DNA of 35,964 bases from Gammaproteobacteria bacterium (GTDB taxonomy: Bacteria; Pseudomonadota; Gammaproteobacteria; Steroidobacterales; GCA-2729495). This document shows, in pieces, positions 1-9,356 of the stretch (positions are counted from its first letter, which is position 1; every line of letters begins with the position of its first letter). The stretch lies in NCBI GenBank assembly GCA_004357495.1, contig SMWD01000152.1, forward strand, positions 1-35,964, written 5' to 3'. The notes under the pieces are model-generated. The model worked only from the letters and a program-made list of their open reading frames with translations, did no database searches and was not told the origin of the DNA. The position numbers and the translations under genes are program-made.

Positions 1-534
1 CTCGAAACATTAAGAAATGCCGGCATACCCGCTGCAGAAACCACCCTGCACGATCGAAACGGGCTTCGCTGCCTGATCATCAATCGCTTCGACCGCATCG
101 GCATAAACGGGCGTCGGGCCGTAATGACCCTTGCAGCCGCATCCGGACATGTCGGTATTCCATGGGCCGATGCCACCGAAGAACTTGAACGAAACGATTT
201 ACTCAGCGTCAACGACAATCAATGCATCGCACTGCTCGATGCCTTCGGTGCGCTGATCGCCAATACCGATCGCCACCTATACAACATCCTGCTGTACCCG
301 ACGGAAACCGGCTACACACTCGCATCGGCCTTCGACCAACTGCCCATGGCCTATGCACCACCGGCCAGCGGCAACCTCCGAATTTCAGCCATCAATGCAG
401 CACACCCATCCGTCAACACACTCGCAGTCTGGGATAACGCGCAAACACTCGCCAATGAGTTCTGGCTACGCGCGAGGGAGCAACAGCTATCCGACTCCAT
501 GCAGGAAATCGTCACAGAACACATCGCCCAATAA
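1..534 (+). CDS. HipA-family serine/threonine kinase, C-terminal part (5' end outside window)
   Basis: The reading frame is open from base 1, so the gene starts upstream; an internal ATG at 124 is probably not the true start. The visible 177 residues hold the catalytic half of a HipA-like kinase. The segment RFDR lies near residue 34, the catalytic loop NTDRHLYN is followed by a hydrophobic strand, and AFDQLPMAYAPPASG takes the place of the DFG-like metal-binding segment. HipA kinases are the toxin halves of type II toxin-antitoxin pairs and phosphorylate targets such as glutamyl-tRNA synthetase. The LPMAYAP wording resembles the YjjJ/HipT branch more than classical HipA; this is my recollection of the family and not an alignment. 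No antitoxin gene is visible because the upstream side is cut off. A hairpin terminator follows about 100 bases downstream. The family call is fairly sure, the subfamily is not. Confidence 0.75.
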   Translation, partial: LETLRNAGIPAAETTLHDRNGLRCLIINRFDRIGINGRRAVMTLAAASGHVGIPWADATEELERNDLLSVNDNQCIALLDAFGALIANTDRHLYNILLYPTETGYTLASAFDQLPMAYAPPASGNLRISAINAAHPSVNTLAVWDNAQTLANEFWLRAREQQLSDSMQEIVTEHIAQ

Positions 535-639
535 TCAAGACGTATTTTCCCGAGTAAGTATCCCCCGGCAAAGCCCTTCTCATGCATTCACTGGTTTATC
601 CCTGATCCATGTGATCGCATTGCTGCAACACACTGATAT

Positions 640-666
640 TCACACTCCCAGCGGGTGTGATTTTAA
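640..666 (+). terminator. Rho-independent terminator after the HipA-like gene
   Basis: An 8-bp stem TCACACTC/GGGTGTGA (one G-T pair) with a 5-base loop is followed directly by TTTTAA on the plus strand. It lies between the convergent hipA-like and typA genes. On the minus strand no T-run follows, so it mainly serves the plus-strand transcript. Confidence 0.6.
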
Positions 667-671
667 CTCCT

Positions 672-2492
672 CTAAGTTATGCGCGAAGCGCGTTTGCGCT
701 CGGATTCGGAGAGGATCTTTTTGCGCAGTCGGATGCTCGCCGGCGTCACCTCGACCAGTTCGTCATCGTCGATGAACTCGAGGGCCTCCTCCAGTGAGAA
801 GCGGATCGGCGGCGTCAGGATCAGGCTTTCGTCCGCGAGATGCGTACGGATGTTGTTCAGTTGCTTTGCCTTGGTCGGGTTGACAACCAGATCGTTGCCG
901 CGACTGTGAATGCCGACCAGCATACCTTCGTAGATCTCGTCACCGTGCGCGAGAAACATGCGCCCACGCTCCTGAAGATTGAACAGCGAATAGGCGAGCG
1001 CCTTGCCGGTCACTTTTGAAACGAGCACCCCTTTGTGTCGCTGACCGATCTCCGTCGGCAGCTTGCGGTCGTAGCCGTCGAACACATGATAAATCAGGCC
1101 AGTGCCGGCCGTCGTGGTCAGGTACTCCGTCCGGAAACCGATCAGGCCGCGTGATGGAATCCGGTATTCGAGGCGCACCCGGCCCTTGCCGTCGGGCACC
1201 ATGTCGAGCAATTCGCCCTTGCGTTCGGCGAGGCGACTCATGACGCCACCCTGGTAATCCTCTGCGAAGTCGACCGTCAGCTGCTCCCAGGGTTCGCACA
1301 GCTGCCCGTCGATTTCCTTCTCGATCACCTCGGGGCGCGACACGGCAAGTTCGTAGCCTTCGCGACGCATGGTCTCGATCAGGATCGACAGGTGCAGCTC
1401 GCCGCGGCCCGAAACGCGGAATTTGTCCGGGTCTCCGGTCTCCTCGACGCGCAGCGCGACGTTGTGCTTGAGCTCGTGATCGAGGCGTTCGCTGATCTGC
1501 CGACTGGTCAGGAACTTGCCGTCGCGACCGGAGAACGGCGACTTGTTGACCTGGAAGGTCATCGTGATCGTCGGCTCGTCAATCGACAACGCCGGCAGAG
1601 CCTCCGGATGCTCGCGATCGCAGACGGTATCGGAAATCTGCAGATCGTCGATACCGCTGAACACGACGATGTCGCCGGCCCCGACCGACTCGACCGGCAG
1701 CCGCTCGAGCCCGAGAAAACTATACAAGTCATTGATACGACCGAAGCGCGGCTTCTCGCTTACGGTGACGATGGCAACCGCCGTGTTCGCCGTCACCTGG
1801 CCGCGCGTGACGCGACCGATGCCAAGCACGCCGACATAGGGATCGTAGTCCAGGCTCGACACCTGCAACTGCAACGGGCCGTCGCGGTCGACGTCCGGCG
1901 TCGGAACATGATCGACGATGGCCTGGAACAGCGGTGTCATGTCGCCCGAACTGACATCCGCGTCCCAACCTGCATAGCCGGACAGGGCCGATGCATAAAT
2001 CACCGGAAAATCGAGTTGCGCGTCGGTTGCACCGAGGCGGTCGAACAGGTCGAAGGTCTGATCGAGCACCCAGTGCGCACGGGCGCCGTCGCGGTCGACC
2101 TTGTTGATGACGACGATCGGCGTGAAGCCGAACGCGAACGCCTTTTGCGTGACGAAGCGGGTCTGCGGCATCGGGCCGTCAACCGCGTCGACCAGCAGCA
2201 ATACGCAGTCGACCATCGACAGCACACGCTCGACCTCGCCACCGAAGTCCGCGTGCCCGGGCGTATCGACAATATTGATGCGCCAGTCGCCCCAGTTGAT
2301 CGCGGTATTTTTAGCCAGGATCGTGATACCACGCTCGCGCTCGAGATCATTTGAATCCATGGCACGCTCGGGTAACACGACGCGTTCGCCCAGCGTAGCC
2401 GATTGCTTCAGCAACTGGTCGACCAGCGTTGTCTTGCCGTGGTCAACGTGCGCGATGATTGCGATGTTGCGAAGCTGCTCTGTCTTGATCAT
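672..2492 (-). CDS. typA: Ribosome-associated GTPase TypA/BipA
   Basis: This is a translational GTPase of the elongation-factor family (606 aa, the usual length). It acts on the ribosome and supports 50S assembly and growth at low temperature or under stress. The G motifs are all present: AHVDHGKT at residues 14-21 (G1), RGITI at 54-58 (G2), DTPGH at 76-80 (G3) and NKVD at 130-133 (G4). The EF-G-like and TypA-specific C-terminal domains follow, and the basic tail ends [10 protein letters not shown] longer frame begins at a TTG at 2510, but the ATG at 2492 gives the normal family N-terminus ([19 protein letters not shown]) and has a GAGGA Shine-Dalgarno upstream. It lies 62 bases downstream of rhlE on the same strand and could be cotranscribed with it. 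Confidence 0.96.
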   Translation of the reverse strand: MIKTEQLRNIAIIAHVDHGKTTLVDQLLKQSATLGERVVLPERAMDSNDLERERGITILAKNTAINWGDWRINIVDTPGHADFGGEVERVLSMVDCVLLLVDAVDGPMPQTRFVTQKAFAFGFTPIVVINKVDRDGARAHWVLDQTFDLFDRLGATDAQLDFPVIYASALSGYAGWDADVSSGDMTPLFQAIVDHVPTPDVDRDGPLQLQVSSLDYDPYVGVLGIGRVTRGQVTANTAVAIVTVSEKPRFGRINDLYSFLGLERLPVESVGAGDIVVFSGIDDLQISDTVCDREHPEALPALSIDEPTITMTFQVNKSPFSGRDGKFLTSRQISERLDHELKHNVALRVEETGDPDKFRVSGRGELHLSILIETMRREGYELAVSRPEVIEKEIDGQLCEPWEQLTVDFAEDYQGGVMSRLAERKGELLDMVPDGKGRVRLEYRIPSRGLIGFRTEYLTTTAGTGLIYHVFDGYDRKLPTEIGQRHKGVLVSKVTGKALAYSLFNLQERGRMFLAHGDEIYEGMLVGIHSRGNDLVVNPTKAKQLNNIRTHLADESLILTPPIRFSLEEALEFIDDDELVEVTPASIRLRKKILSESERKRASRIT

Positions 2493-2554
2493 GTCGCTGT
2501 GTGTCCTCAATCGCGCTCCGGCCTGGTCAGCAGGGCAGCCATCCGGATGGCCGA

Positions 2555-3841
2555 TTATCCCATCCGCCGCGATCGCGAGCGCTGGCCGCTGCCCGGGCCG
2601 CCGCGTCGTCGTGCCCCGGCCGGTGCGCCGCGCCTGCCGCCGGGACGACCACGGCCTGCCGGCCGATGATTGCGACCCTTCATGATGGGTTCCGGCTTGA
2701 TGCGCGCATCAGGCTCATAGCCCGGAATGATGATCTGATCGATGTCATGCTTGAGCAAACGCTCGATATCCGCGAGCAGTTTCTTCTCGTCGACGCAGAC
2801 CAGCGATACCGCTTCGCCGTCCAGTCCGGCCCGGCCGGTGCGGCCGATACGGTGGATATAGTCTTCCGCCACATGCGGCAATTCGTAGTTGACGACATGC
2901 GGCAACTGAGTGATATCCAGCCCGCGGGCGGCGATGTCGGTGGCGACCAGTACCCGAACATCGCCGTTTTTGAAATCGGCCAGCGCGCGCGTGCGGGCAC
3001 CCTGCGACTTGTTACCGTGAATCGCGACCGTCGCAAGCCCGTCACTCGCCAGTTGCTCACTGAGCCGGTTCGCACCGTGCTTCGTGCGCGTGAAGACCAG
3101 CACCTGGCGCCAGTTGCCGGCACCGATCAGGTGTGACAGCAACTCGCGCTTGCGCGCGCGGTCGACCAGATGAACGACTTGCGTGACCTGCTCGGCGGCC
3201 GTGTTGCGGCGCGCCACCTGAATCTCCGTCGGGGAATTCAGCAAGTCGCCGGCAAGGCGCTTGATCTCCTGCGAGAACGTCGCCGAGAACAGCAGGTTCT
3301 GCCGCTCGGACGGCAGCGCTTTCAGGATCTTGCGAATGTCGCGGATGAAGCCCATGTCGAGCATGCGATCAGCCTCGTCCAGCACCAGCGTCTCGACCCC
3401 GTCGAGGCGAATCGTGCCCTGTTGCATGTGATCAAGGAGACGACCGGGGGTAGCGACGACAATGTCCACGCCCTTGCGCAATTTCGAGATTTGCGGGTTG
3501 ATACTGACGCCGCCGAATATCACGGCAGCCTTGAAGGGCAAATATCGGCCATAGTCGCGTACGCTCTCGGCGACCTGCGCCGCGAGCTCACGCGTCGGCA
3601 CCAGGATCAGCGCGCGCACCTGCGGGCGCCGCCCCGCAGACCCGGATACCTGCAGCCGCTGCAGCAAAGGCAAAGTGAAACCGGCCGTTTTGCCCGTGCC
3701 GGTTTGCGCACCGGCCAGAACATCCCGGCCTTCCAGGACGAGTGGAATCGCCTGTTGCTGAATCGGGGTTGCCTCCTGGTAGCCCTTTTTCTCAATCGCG
3801 CGCAGCAATTCGGCCGACAGGCCGAGTTGTGAAAATAACAT
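2555..3841 (-). CDS. rhlE: DEAD-box ATP-dependent RNA helicase RhlE
   Basis: This cytoplasmic RNA helicase (428 aa) unwinds short RNA duplexes and takes part in ribosome maturation and mRNA turnover. The motifs appear in order: an N-terminal Q-motif with F3 and TPIQQQ near residues 25-30, Walker A AQTGTGKT at 45-52, PTREL at 82-86, DEAD at 155-158, SAT at 186-188 and HRIGRTGR at 330-337. The tail from about residue 390 is rich in Arg, Gly and Pro and probably binds RNA without specificity. The N-terminus FSQLGLS and overall layout match RhlE better than SrmB or DbpA. typA follows on the same strand. Confidence 0.93.
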   Translation of the reverse strand: MLFSQLGLSAELLRAIEKKGYQEATPIQQQAIPLVLEGRDVLAGAQTGTGKTAGFTLPLLQRLQVSGSAGRRPQVRALILVPTRELAAQVAESVRDYGRYLPFKAAVIFGGVSINPQISKLRKGVDIVVATPGRLLDHMQQGTIRLDGVETLVLDEADRMLDMGFIRDIRKILKALPSERQNLLFSATFSQEIKRLAGDLLNSPTEIQVARRNTAAEQVTQVVHLVDRARKRELLSHLIGAGNWRQVLVFTRTKHGANRLSEQLASDGLATVAIHGNKSQGARTRALADFKNGDVRVLVATDIAARGLDITQLPHVVNYELPHVAEDYIHRIGRTGRAGLDGEAVSLVCVDEKKLLADIERLLKHDIDQIIIPGYEPDARIKPEPIMKGRNHRPAGRGRPGGRRGAPAGARRRGGPGSGQRSRSRRMG

Positions 3842-3990
3842 GTGTGTGAATACTCCGAGATCGCCCTACCCGAACCACGGATACATACCGGGCAAGGGTC
3901 GGTCCAGGCTGACTCTGTTGGACTCCGCCACCTGCGGAATTGCGGGCCGGGAGCGATTGGCGCAGACCGAAGTGCGCCAGAACGCGGCGG

Positions 3991-4018
3991 ACTATAACAG
4001 ACGTCCGGCCAATTGGAA
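3991..4018 (-). promoter_or_regulatory. Candidate sigma-70 promoter for rhlE
   Basis: On the minus strand TTCCAA (weak -35, 3 of 6 matches) and TATAGT (good -10, 5 of 6) are separated by 16 bases, about 150 bases upstream of the rhlE ATG. The remaining 250-base gap between rhlE and the Nudix gene shows no other gene. Tentative. Confidence 0.3.
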
Positions 4019-4093
4019 GGATTTGTTACTCTTGATGCGTAACCTGAATGGAACTGAATTGAATCATGCCCCCTGCGGAGGATTGCTCCACCC

Positions 4094-4636
4094 ATGAAGT
4101 TTTGTAATCAGTGCGGCGCAAGCGTGGTCCTGAACGTACCACCAGGCGACAACCGCCGACGCTACGTGTGCGCCGGCTGTGGCGTTATCCATTATGAAAA
4201 CCCCCGCATCGTGGCCGGCTGCGTGGCCGGATACGAGGGTGCAATCCTGCTCTGCAAGCGAGCCATCGAGCCGCGTTATGGTTACTGGACCGTGCCGGCC
4301 GGCTTCATGGAACTCGACGAGAGCCTGCCCGATGCGGCGGCTCGCGAGACCCGGGAAGAGGCTGAGGCGCGCGTCACGATCGGGCCGATGATTGCCTGTG
4401 TCGACGTGATCCAGGCCCACCAGGTTCACATTTTCTTCGCCGGGACGCTGGATGACCCCGAGTACGGCGCCGGGCACGAGACGCTGGAGGCCGGGCTTTA
4501 CGACCCGACCGATATCCCGTGGGCGGAGCTGGCATTTCCCAGCGTACGCATCGCACTGGAGCAATATCTGCGCAATCGCGAGTCGGGCAGTGACGATCTG
4601 CTGGTCTGCACCGCCCCACGCCGCAGTATCCTCTGA
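4094..4636 (+). CDS. Nudix hydrolase with N-terminal zinc ribbon
   Basis: Nudix enzymes cleave a nucleoside diphosphate linked to another moiety. The substrate here is unknown; ADP-ribose, NADH or FAD-like dinucleotides are possible. The N-terminus carries a four-cysteine zinc ribbon (C4, C7, C26, C29) like that in NADH pyrophosphatases. The Nudix box spans residues 70-92: G70, E76 and the REXXEE core are present, but the canonical glycine after the second glutamate pair is E91. The length is 180 aa and the protein looks cytoplasmic, with no signal peptide. It is divergent from rhlE and has no functional partner beside it. The fold is certain and the substrate is not. Confidence 0.85.
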   Translation: MKFCNQCGASVVLNVPPGDNRRRYVCAGCGVIHYENPRIVAGCVAGYEGAILLCKRAIEPRYGYWTVPAGFMELDESLPDAAARETREEAEARVTIGPMIACVDVIQAHQVHIFFAGTLDDPEYGAGHETLEAGLYDPTDIPWAELAFPSVRIALEQYLRNRESGSDDLLVCTAPRRSIL

Positions 4637-4688
4637 TCGCCCAAATGCAGAAAAACCCGGTCGGCATACCGATATATCGCGAAATTAT

Positions 4689-4716
4689 TTGATTTCCCCG
4701 ATGAAATCTCTACAGT
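4689..4716 (+). promoter_or_regulatory. Candidate sigma-70 promoter for fdxA
   Basis: TTGATT and TACAGT are separated by 16 bases, 46 bases before the fdxA ATG and after the Nudix stop codon. The match is reasonable (-35 4 of 6, -10 4 of 6), but this rests on pattern alone. Confidence 0.4.
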
Positions 4717-4762
4717 ACCGCGGTCTGGAACAGGAGATCGCAGGATCCGGCCGGAGAGTTGA

Positions 4763-5086
4763 ATGACATTCCTGGTAATTGAGAGCTGCATCAAGTGCAA
4801 ATTGATGGATTGTGTCGAGGTATGCCCCGTCGACTGTTTCCATGTAGGCCCCAATATGCTGGTCATCGATCCGGATGAATGCATCGACTGCACGTTGTGT
4901 GAACCGGAATGCCCGGTCGAGGCGATCGTGGCCGAAGACGAGATTCCGGAAGGTCAGGAGCAGTTCCTGAAACTCAACGAAGAACTATCGCGGGGGTGGC
5001 CCGTCATCACCGAGGCGGGCACACCGCCGGCAGATGCAGATGAATGGCGCGAGGTGCCTGACAAGCTGCAGCACCTGGAACGCTAG
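4763..5086 (+). CDS. fdxA: Seven-iron ferredoxin FdxA ([3Fe-4S][4Fe-4S])
   Basis: This is a small soluble electron carrier of 107 aa. Nine cysteines sit at positions 9, 12, 17, 21, 25, 40, 43, 46 and 50, each one residue later than in Azotobacter ferredoxin I. This fixes both the [3Fe-4S] site (C9, C17, C50) and the [4Fe-4S] site. The segments [17 protein letters not shown] and [19 protein letters not shown] are family signatures. The acidic C-terminal part, which wraps the core in the known structure, is present. The gene appears to be monocistronic, with its own candidate promoter, and converges on dsbC. The redox partner cannot be told from this context. Confidence 0.95.
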   Translation: MTFLVIESCIKCKLMDCVEVCPVDCFHVGPNMLVIDPDECIDCTLCEPECPVEAIVAEDEIPEGQEQFLKLNEELSRGWPVITEAGTPPADADEWREVPDKLQHLER

Positions 5087-5113
5087 CGCGATCAGGTAAT
5101 CCGCCCGCAGCCG

Positions 5114-5842
5114 TTATTCGCTCTCGATGTAGCGCAGTAATTCATCGGGCCCGACATAGCCCGGAATCAACTCACCGCTCTCGGCAATGATTGCCGGCGT
5201 GCCTTGGATACCGAAGCTCAGGCCCAACTCGTAGTGCTGTGCGACCGGCGTCGTTCCGCAATCCCGCTCGTCGACGATCATGCCGGTCTTGGCCATCGTC
5301 AGCGCCACGTTGCGGTTATCGGCGCACCAGACATTCTCGGCCTTGTACCAGCTGTCGGTTGCCGGGCCGCTGCGCGGGAAAAACATATAACGAACCTCGA
5401 TGCCGAGTTCGTTGTAGCTCTTGATCTGGCGATGCAGCTTGCGGCAGTAGCCGCAGTCAATATCGGTAAACACAGTGATCGTATGCGTCTTTTTCCCTTG
5501 CGGAGAGAAAATAATCATGCTGCTTTCACCGACGGCATCCAGCGCCTCTGCCCGCGCGCCCATGCGACGCATTTCGGTCAGGTTCTCTTCGGTATCCGCG
5601 TCGTACAGATCACCCCGGATCAGGTAGCGGCCGTCGGCCGAGACATAACTTAATCTCATGCCCATACCAATCTCGTACAGGCCGGAAATTGGCGACGGAC
5701 GGATGGCTGATGGCCCCAGTTCCGGAAACTGCTCACGGATCAATTGCATGTCTGCCGCTTCCTGATCGGTCACGGCGTAGGTCACACCGGTTGCGCCCAA
5801 CCACAACATCAGCGAACCCAGTATCCATCGCGAAATGTTCAT
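5114..5842 (-). CDS. dsbC: Periplasmic thiol:disulfide isomerase DsbC
   Basis: DsbC repairs wrongly paired disulfides in periplasmic proteins and is kept reduced by DsbD. Residues 1 to about 23 form a Sec signal peptide (MNISRWILGSLMLWLGATGV, then TYA). A short dimerisation domain follows, then a thioredoxin-like domain with the active site C130-G-Y-C133 and the cis-proline at P216 (GTPAI). An extra cysteine pair, C173 and C195, matches the structural disulfide of the family. An in-frame frame extends upstream to 6031, but it would put 63 polar residues before the signal peptide, so the ATG at 5842 is chosen (242 aa). The xerD terminator lies upstream, so dsbC should have its own promoter; I could not place one. 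Confidence 0.93.
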   Translation of the reverse strand: MNISRWILGSLMLWLGATGVTYAVTDQEAADMQLIREQFPELGPSAIRPSPISGLYEIGMGMRLSYVSADGRYLIRGDLYDADTEENLTEMRRMGARAEALDAVGESSMIIFSPQGKKTHTITVFTDIDCGYCRKLHRQIKSYNELGIEVRYMFFPRSGPATDSWYKAENVWCADNRNVALTMAKTGMIVDERDCGTTPVAQHYELGLSFGIQGTPAIIAESGELIPGYVGPDELLRYIESE

Positions 5843-5979
5843 ATTCAGCCTGTTTCGAAATATCCGGAGATTACGCCAATTGGACCATACTCTGACGCGC
5901 GGGTTCCGCGACCGGCCGCCATTCTCGGCCGTCTGTGCCGGCCCTCGATCCCGACCGGTCATAAAGTCTAGCATGGACG

Positions 5980-6006
5980 AAAAAACCGGGCAGCGAGCCC
6001 GGTTTT
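5980..6006 (-). terminator. Rho-independent terminator of xerD
   Basis: A perfect stem AAAACCGGGC/GCCCGGTTTT has a 5-base loop. On the minus strand it ends in a run of six T, 41 bases after the xerD stop. The plus-strand copy also has four T, so some bidirectional activity is possible. It separates xerD from dsbC. Confidence 0.85.
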
Positions 6007-6046
6007 CGTGCCGTCTTGACGCGACGGACAATGGCCTTCTTCACGC

Positions 6047-6985
6047 TCAGCCGCGCGGATGGTGCTGCGCATGCAGTTCCTTCATGCGCGCCCGGGCGAC
6101 GTGTGTATAGATCTGCGTCGTCGACAGATCACTGTGGCCGAGCAACATCTGCACGACGCGCAGATCCGCGCCGTTATTGAGCAGGTGGGTCGCAAACGCG
6201 TGACGCAGAGTATGCGGCGAGAGCTTGCCCTGGATCTCCGCCTTTTTCGTGTAGCGCTTGATAATGTGCCAGAATGCCTGGCGCGTCATCCGGTCACCGC
6301 GACGGGTCGGAAACAGGTAGTCGGTCTGACGCTCAAGCAGAATCTCCAACCGGGCGCCGGATATGAACTCACGAAGCCAGCTCTGCGCCTCGTCACCCAG
6401 CGGGATCAGGCGCTCACGCTCAGCCTTGCCGGTGACGCGCAGGACACCCTGGTTCAGGTTGATCTCACCCTGTTTCAGGTTGATCAATTCGGTCACGCGC
6501 AGGCCGGTTGCGTACAGAACCTCAAGCATGGTCCGGTCACGATGACCCAGCGGGTCATGCGTGTCCGGCGCCGCCAGCAGCGACTCAACCTCGTTCTCGG
6601 TCAGGGAACGCGGCAACGAACGGCCGATCTTCGGCATATCGATCTTCAGCGTCGGGTCTTCACCGATCATGCCTTCGCGCAGCAAGAAACGGTAGAAGCG
6701 ACGGAAACTGGACAGCTGCCGCGCGGTAGAGCGCGGCTTGGCACCTTCTTGTGCCCGCCATGCGATAAACGCCAGCAAATCTGCCCGGGTCGCATAAATC
6801 AGACTGATATCACGCCCGGCCAGCCAGCGCTTCAGCGCCATGACATCGGCACGATAGGCACCCAGCGTGTTGACCGACAGGCCACGCTCCATCCAGATCG
6901 TGTCGAGAAATTTATCGATAATCGCCTCGGGAGCAGCCGGACCCTGGCCGCTCTCGGCAACAACTTTTAGAGGAATTTGTGACAT
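6047..6985 (-). CDS. xerD: Site-specific tyrosine recombinase XerD
   Basis: XerD works with XerC at the chromosomal dif site to resolve chromosome dimers at division. The N-terminal core-binding SAM-like domain covers about residues 20-105 and the catalytic domain about 125-305. The catalytic set is complete: R163 (ATGLRVTE), K187 (TGK), H258 and R261 (HTLRH), H284 (LLGH) and Y293 (QIYTH). The 312 aa include about 15 extra N-terminal residues compared with E. coli XerD. ADLRVVQMLLGHSDLSTTQ matches XerD rather than phage integrases, and no att-like repeats or mobile genes surround it. XerC is not in the window. Confidence 0.92.
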   Translation of the reverse strand: MSQIPLKVVAESGQGPAAPEAIIDKFLDTIWMERGLSVNTLGAYRADVMALKRWLAGRDISLIYATRADLLAFIAWRAQEGAKPRSTARQLSSFRRFYRFLLREGMIGEDPTLKIDMPKIGRSLPRSLTENEVESLLAAPDTHDPLGHRDRTMLEVLYATGLRVTELINLKQGEINLNQGVLRVTGKAERERLIPLGDEAQSWLREFISGARLEILLERQTDYLFPTRRGDRMTRQAFWHIIKRYTKKAEIQGKLSPHTLRHAFATHLLNNGADLRVVQMLLGHSDLSTTQIYTHVARARMKELHAQHHPRG

Positions 6986-7297
6986 TACTTCACTTCTGCA
7001 CCTTCAGCAATCCTTCACAACTCAGCCCGTACCGGTAAGCGTTCGGCTTGAGTGCCTGGATCGAATCCACCGCATGCCAACGTCGATAATGCCTCCGGTC
7101 GACGCCGCATGTCCCGATCGCCCTGCCCCTTCGCGATCCACGGGTCCTGTCGTGGCTAGCGAAGCGGCATCTGCTGGCGGCAAGTATGGGCCGCTTTTCC
7201 TGGCACCGCCGTGATAGATTTCACAAAAAATATCAATGGATTACATAAACTTTAATTTAACAAAATACCGGGCCGGCAAAGCCTGTCCGCTACCCTG
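6986..7297. other. 312-base divergent intergenic region (xerD / plsC-like)
   Basis: I see no convincing gene here. Bases 7219-7268 are markedly AT-rich compared with the surroundings and contain TTCACA followed about 16 bases later by TACATA, a possible promoter for the acyltransferase gene. No terminator, repeat or RNA fold stood out. Confidence 0.4.
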
Positions 7298-8002
7298 ATG
7301 CAGACACTTTATGGAATACTCAGCGCCGTGGCGTTTACCCTCGTCACAGTTCCGACCGTCGTGCTGCTGGCGCTCATTCCGGGGCAGAAGCGGCGCCGCA
7401 GCGTTGTAAAGATCGCAGCAGGGCTGATTTTCCGGCTCGTCGGCGCGCGCCCGCGGGTCTCCGGGCTGGCCAATCTGCCGGCGGGACCCTGCGTGGCGGT
7501 GGCCAATCACGCGAGCTACATAGACGGCATTATTTTGACCGCCGTCCTGCCGCCCCGATTTACCTTTGTCATCAAACGGGAGATGACGGAAATCCCATTT
7601 GCCAATTTTCTGCTGCAACGCATTGGATCCGCGTTCATCGATCGCTTCGACCGCTCGCGCGGCGCTATGGATGCCCGGCGTATCCTGGCGCATGCCGGCC
7701 AGCAAAAGTCGCTGGCCTTTTTTCCGGAAGGCACCTTTCGCGCCGAGCCCGGCCTGCGCCGGTTCCACAACGGGGCGTTCGCAGCGGCCCGCCACGGCGG
7801 TCTGGTCGTCGTGCCGATCGTAATTCGTGGCAGCCGCCATATGCTTCCCGCCGGCCGGGGGCTGCCACGCCCGGGCCGGCTCGAGGTCATCATCAAGCCG
7901 CCGGTCGATCCGGCCGCGGCCGATCTCAGCTCCACCGAGCTCATGCGGACCTGCCGGGCGCATATCCTCGCGGACCTCGGCGAACCCGACGCCACAATTT
8001 GA
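7298..8002 (+). CDS. PlsC-like 1-acyl-glycerol-3-phosphate acyltransferase
   Basis: The enzyme probably transfers a fatty acyl chain to lysophosphatidic acid or a related lipid at the inner membrane. The 234 aa start with a hydrophobic membrane segment (about residues 5-28). Then come the acyltransferase motif NHASYID, with catalytic H71 and D76, and the phosphate-binding motif FPEGTFR at 142-148. The proline motif VVPIVIRG lies near residue 170. The protein looks like one of the several PlsC paralogues in gammaproteobacteria, so the exact acceptor is unknown. A thiolase gene follows after 139 bases on the same strand, with a GC-rich hairpin in the gap. Confidence 0.85.
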   Translation: MQTLYGILSAVAFTLVTVPTVVLLALIPGQKRRRSVVKIAAGLIFRLVGARPRVSGLANLPAGPCVAVANHASYIDGIILTAVLPPRFTFVIKREMTEIPFANFLLQRIGSAFIDRFDRSRGAMDARRILAHAGQQKSLAFFPEGTFRAEPGLRRFHNGAFAAARHGGLVVVPIVIRGSRHMLPAGRGLPRPGRLEVIIKPPVDPAAADLSSTELMRTCRAHILADLGEPDATI

Positions 8003-8141
8003 ACCGGCCCGCGGCCGGGGACAGCAGTTTTCAGGATCGCTCCTTGGCGAAGTTTGCGCCGCGAAGCATAATCGTCCTGTGCGGAGTCAGGACCTGCCGT
8101 GGTCCGCCGACGCTCCTCGAACCACCCAGCACGGAAAATCA

Positions 8142-9323
8142 GTGAGCCAGGATTCTGTTGTCATCATTGCCGCGCGCCGTACGCCGATCGGCGCATTCCA
8201 GGGCGCGCTGAGCACCGTTCACGCCCCGGCCCTGTCCGCGGCAGCGACCCGTGCGTGTATCGCCGACGCCGGCATCGAACCCGGCGCGATCGACGAGGCC
8301 CTGATCGGCTGCGTCCTGCCCGCGGGCGTCGGCCAGGCCCCGGCGCGGCAGGCGGCACTCGCGGCCGGCCTGCCGAACGGAGTTGGCTGTATCACAATCA
8401 ACAAGGTCTGCGGCTCCGGCATGCAGGCCGCGATGCTCGGCCACGACCTGATCCGGGCGGGCTCGGCAAAGATTGTGCTCGCCGGCGGCATGGAATCGAT
8501 GAGCAACGCTCCGTACCTGCTGCCCAAAGCACGCGGCGGCTACCGCATGGGCCATCACGAAGTGGTCGACCATATGTTCATCGACGGTCTGCAAAATGCC
8601 TATGACGGTAAAATGATGGGTGTGTTCGCCGAGGACACCGCCAGACACTACGAATTCTCTCGCGAACAGCAAGACGCATTCGCGATCGAGTCAGTCACGC
8701 GCGCGCGCACTGCGGCCGCAGCAGGTGCATTCGACGCGGAGTTGACGCCGGTCACGGTCAAGAGCCGCAAGGGTGAAGTGATTGTCGACACCGATGAGGA
8801 ACCGGGCCGTGCGAATCTTGAGAAAATCCCGACTCTGCGCGCGGCATTTGCCAAGGATGGCACAGTCACGGCGGCTAACTCGTCAACCATTGCCGACGGC
8901 GCCGCATCTTTGTTGCTGATGAGCGAGAGCGAGGCCGCAAGCCGCGGTATCACGCCGCTGGCACGAATCGTCGGGCATGCCAGTCATGCCCACGAACCCG
9001 AATGGTTCACGACTGCGCCGGTCGGAGCAATCAAGTCATTGCACGAGCGCGTCGGCTGGTCGCCCGTCGACGTCGATCTGTACGAGATCAATGAGGCGTT
9101 CGCCTGCGTCACGATGGCGGCCATGAAAGATGTCGGCCTCGATCACGCGAAGGTCAACGTCAACGGCGGCGCCTGCGCGCTCGGCCACCCGCTGGGTGCC
9201 AGCGGCGCACGCATCATGGCAACGCTGATTCACGCGCTGCGTAACCGCGGCGGCCGGCGCGGCATCGCATCACTGTGTATCGGCGGCGGCGAAGCGGTAG
9301 CGATTGCCGTGGAGATTATCTAA
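8142..9323 (+). CDS. Acetyl-CoA C-acyltransferase (thiolase)
   Basis: Thiolases condense two acetyl-CoA or cleave 3-ketoacyl-CoA. The catalytic triad is present: nucleophile C90 (NKVCGSGMQA), H349 (GHPLGASG) and C379 (CIGGGE), close to positions 89, 348 and 378 of Zoogloea thiolase. NEAFA and GGMESMSNAPYLL also match. The start is a GTG at 8142 with GGA seven bases upstream, which yields the standard 393 aa. The open frame runs on to 7827, but that part overlaps the previous gene and is not thiolase-like. The sequence looks more like the biosynthetic acetoacetyl-CoA (AtoB/PhaA) type than FadA, and no fadB partner is present. ETF-QO lies convergently, which fits a role in acyl-CoA metabolism. 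Confidence 0.93.
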   Translation: MSQDSVVIIAARRTPIGAFQGALSTVHAPALSAAATRACIADAGIEPGAIDEALIGCVLPAGVGQAPARQAALAAGLPNGVGCITINKVCGSGMQAAMLGHDLIRAGSAKIVLAGGMESMSNAPYLLPKARGGYRMGHHEVVDHMFIDGLQNAYDGKMMGVFAEDTARHYEFSREQQDAFAIESVTRARTAAAAGAFDAELTPVTVKSRKGEVIVDTDEEPGRANLEKIPTLRAAFAKDGTVTAANSSTIADGAASLLLMSESEAASRGITPLARIVGHASHAHEPEWFTTAPVGAIKSLHERVGWSPVDVDLYEINEAFACVTMAAMKDVGLDHAKVNVNGGACALGHPLGASGARIMATLIHALRNRGGRRGIASLCIGGGEAVAIAVEII

Positions 9324-9356
9324 GCGGGTGCGGCCGCACCGGCGGTGCCGAAACTG

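Noticed and set aside
1392-2354. A 320-codon open frame antisense to typA
   Set aside because: It covers the typA GTPase domain in reverse and shows only Arg/Asp-rich low-information sequence.
2493-2510. TTG at 2510 as the start of typA
   Set aside because: It adds six residues not found in the family, while the ATG at 2492 has a GAGGA site and the normal N-terminus.
6047-6985. The tyrosine recombinase as an integrase of a mobile element
   Set aside because: The sequence is XerD-like throughout and no att repeats, tRNA or phage/plasmid genes are nearby.
8004-8031. GC-rich hairpin CCGGCC/GGCCGG after the plsC-like gene with TTTT nearby
   Set aside because: The T-run starts ten bases after the stem, too far for a normal intrinsic terminator; it may still slow transcription.
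9326-9343. Perfect 14-base palindrome GGTGCGGCCGCACC between thiolase and ETF-QO genes
   Set aside because: The stem is short, no T-run follows and a GC-rich genome yields such palindromes by chance.
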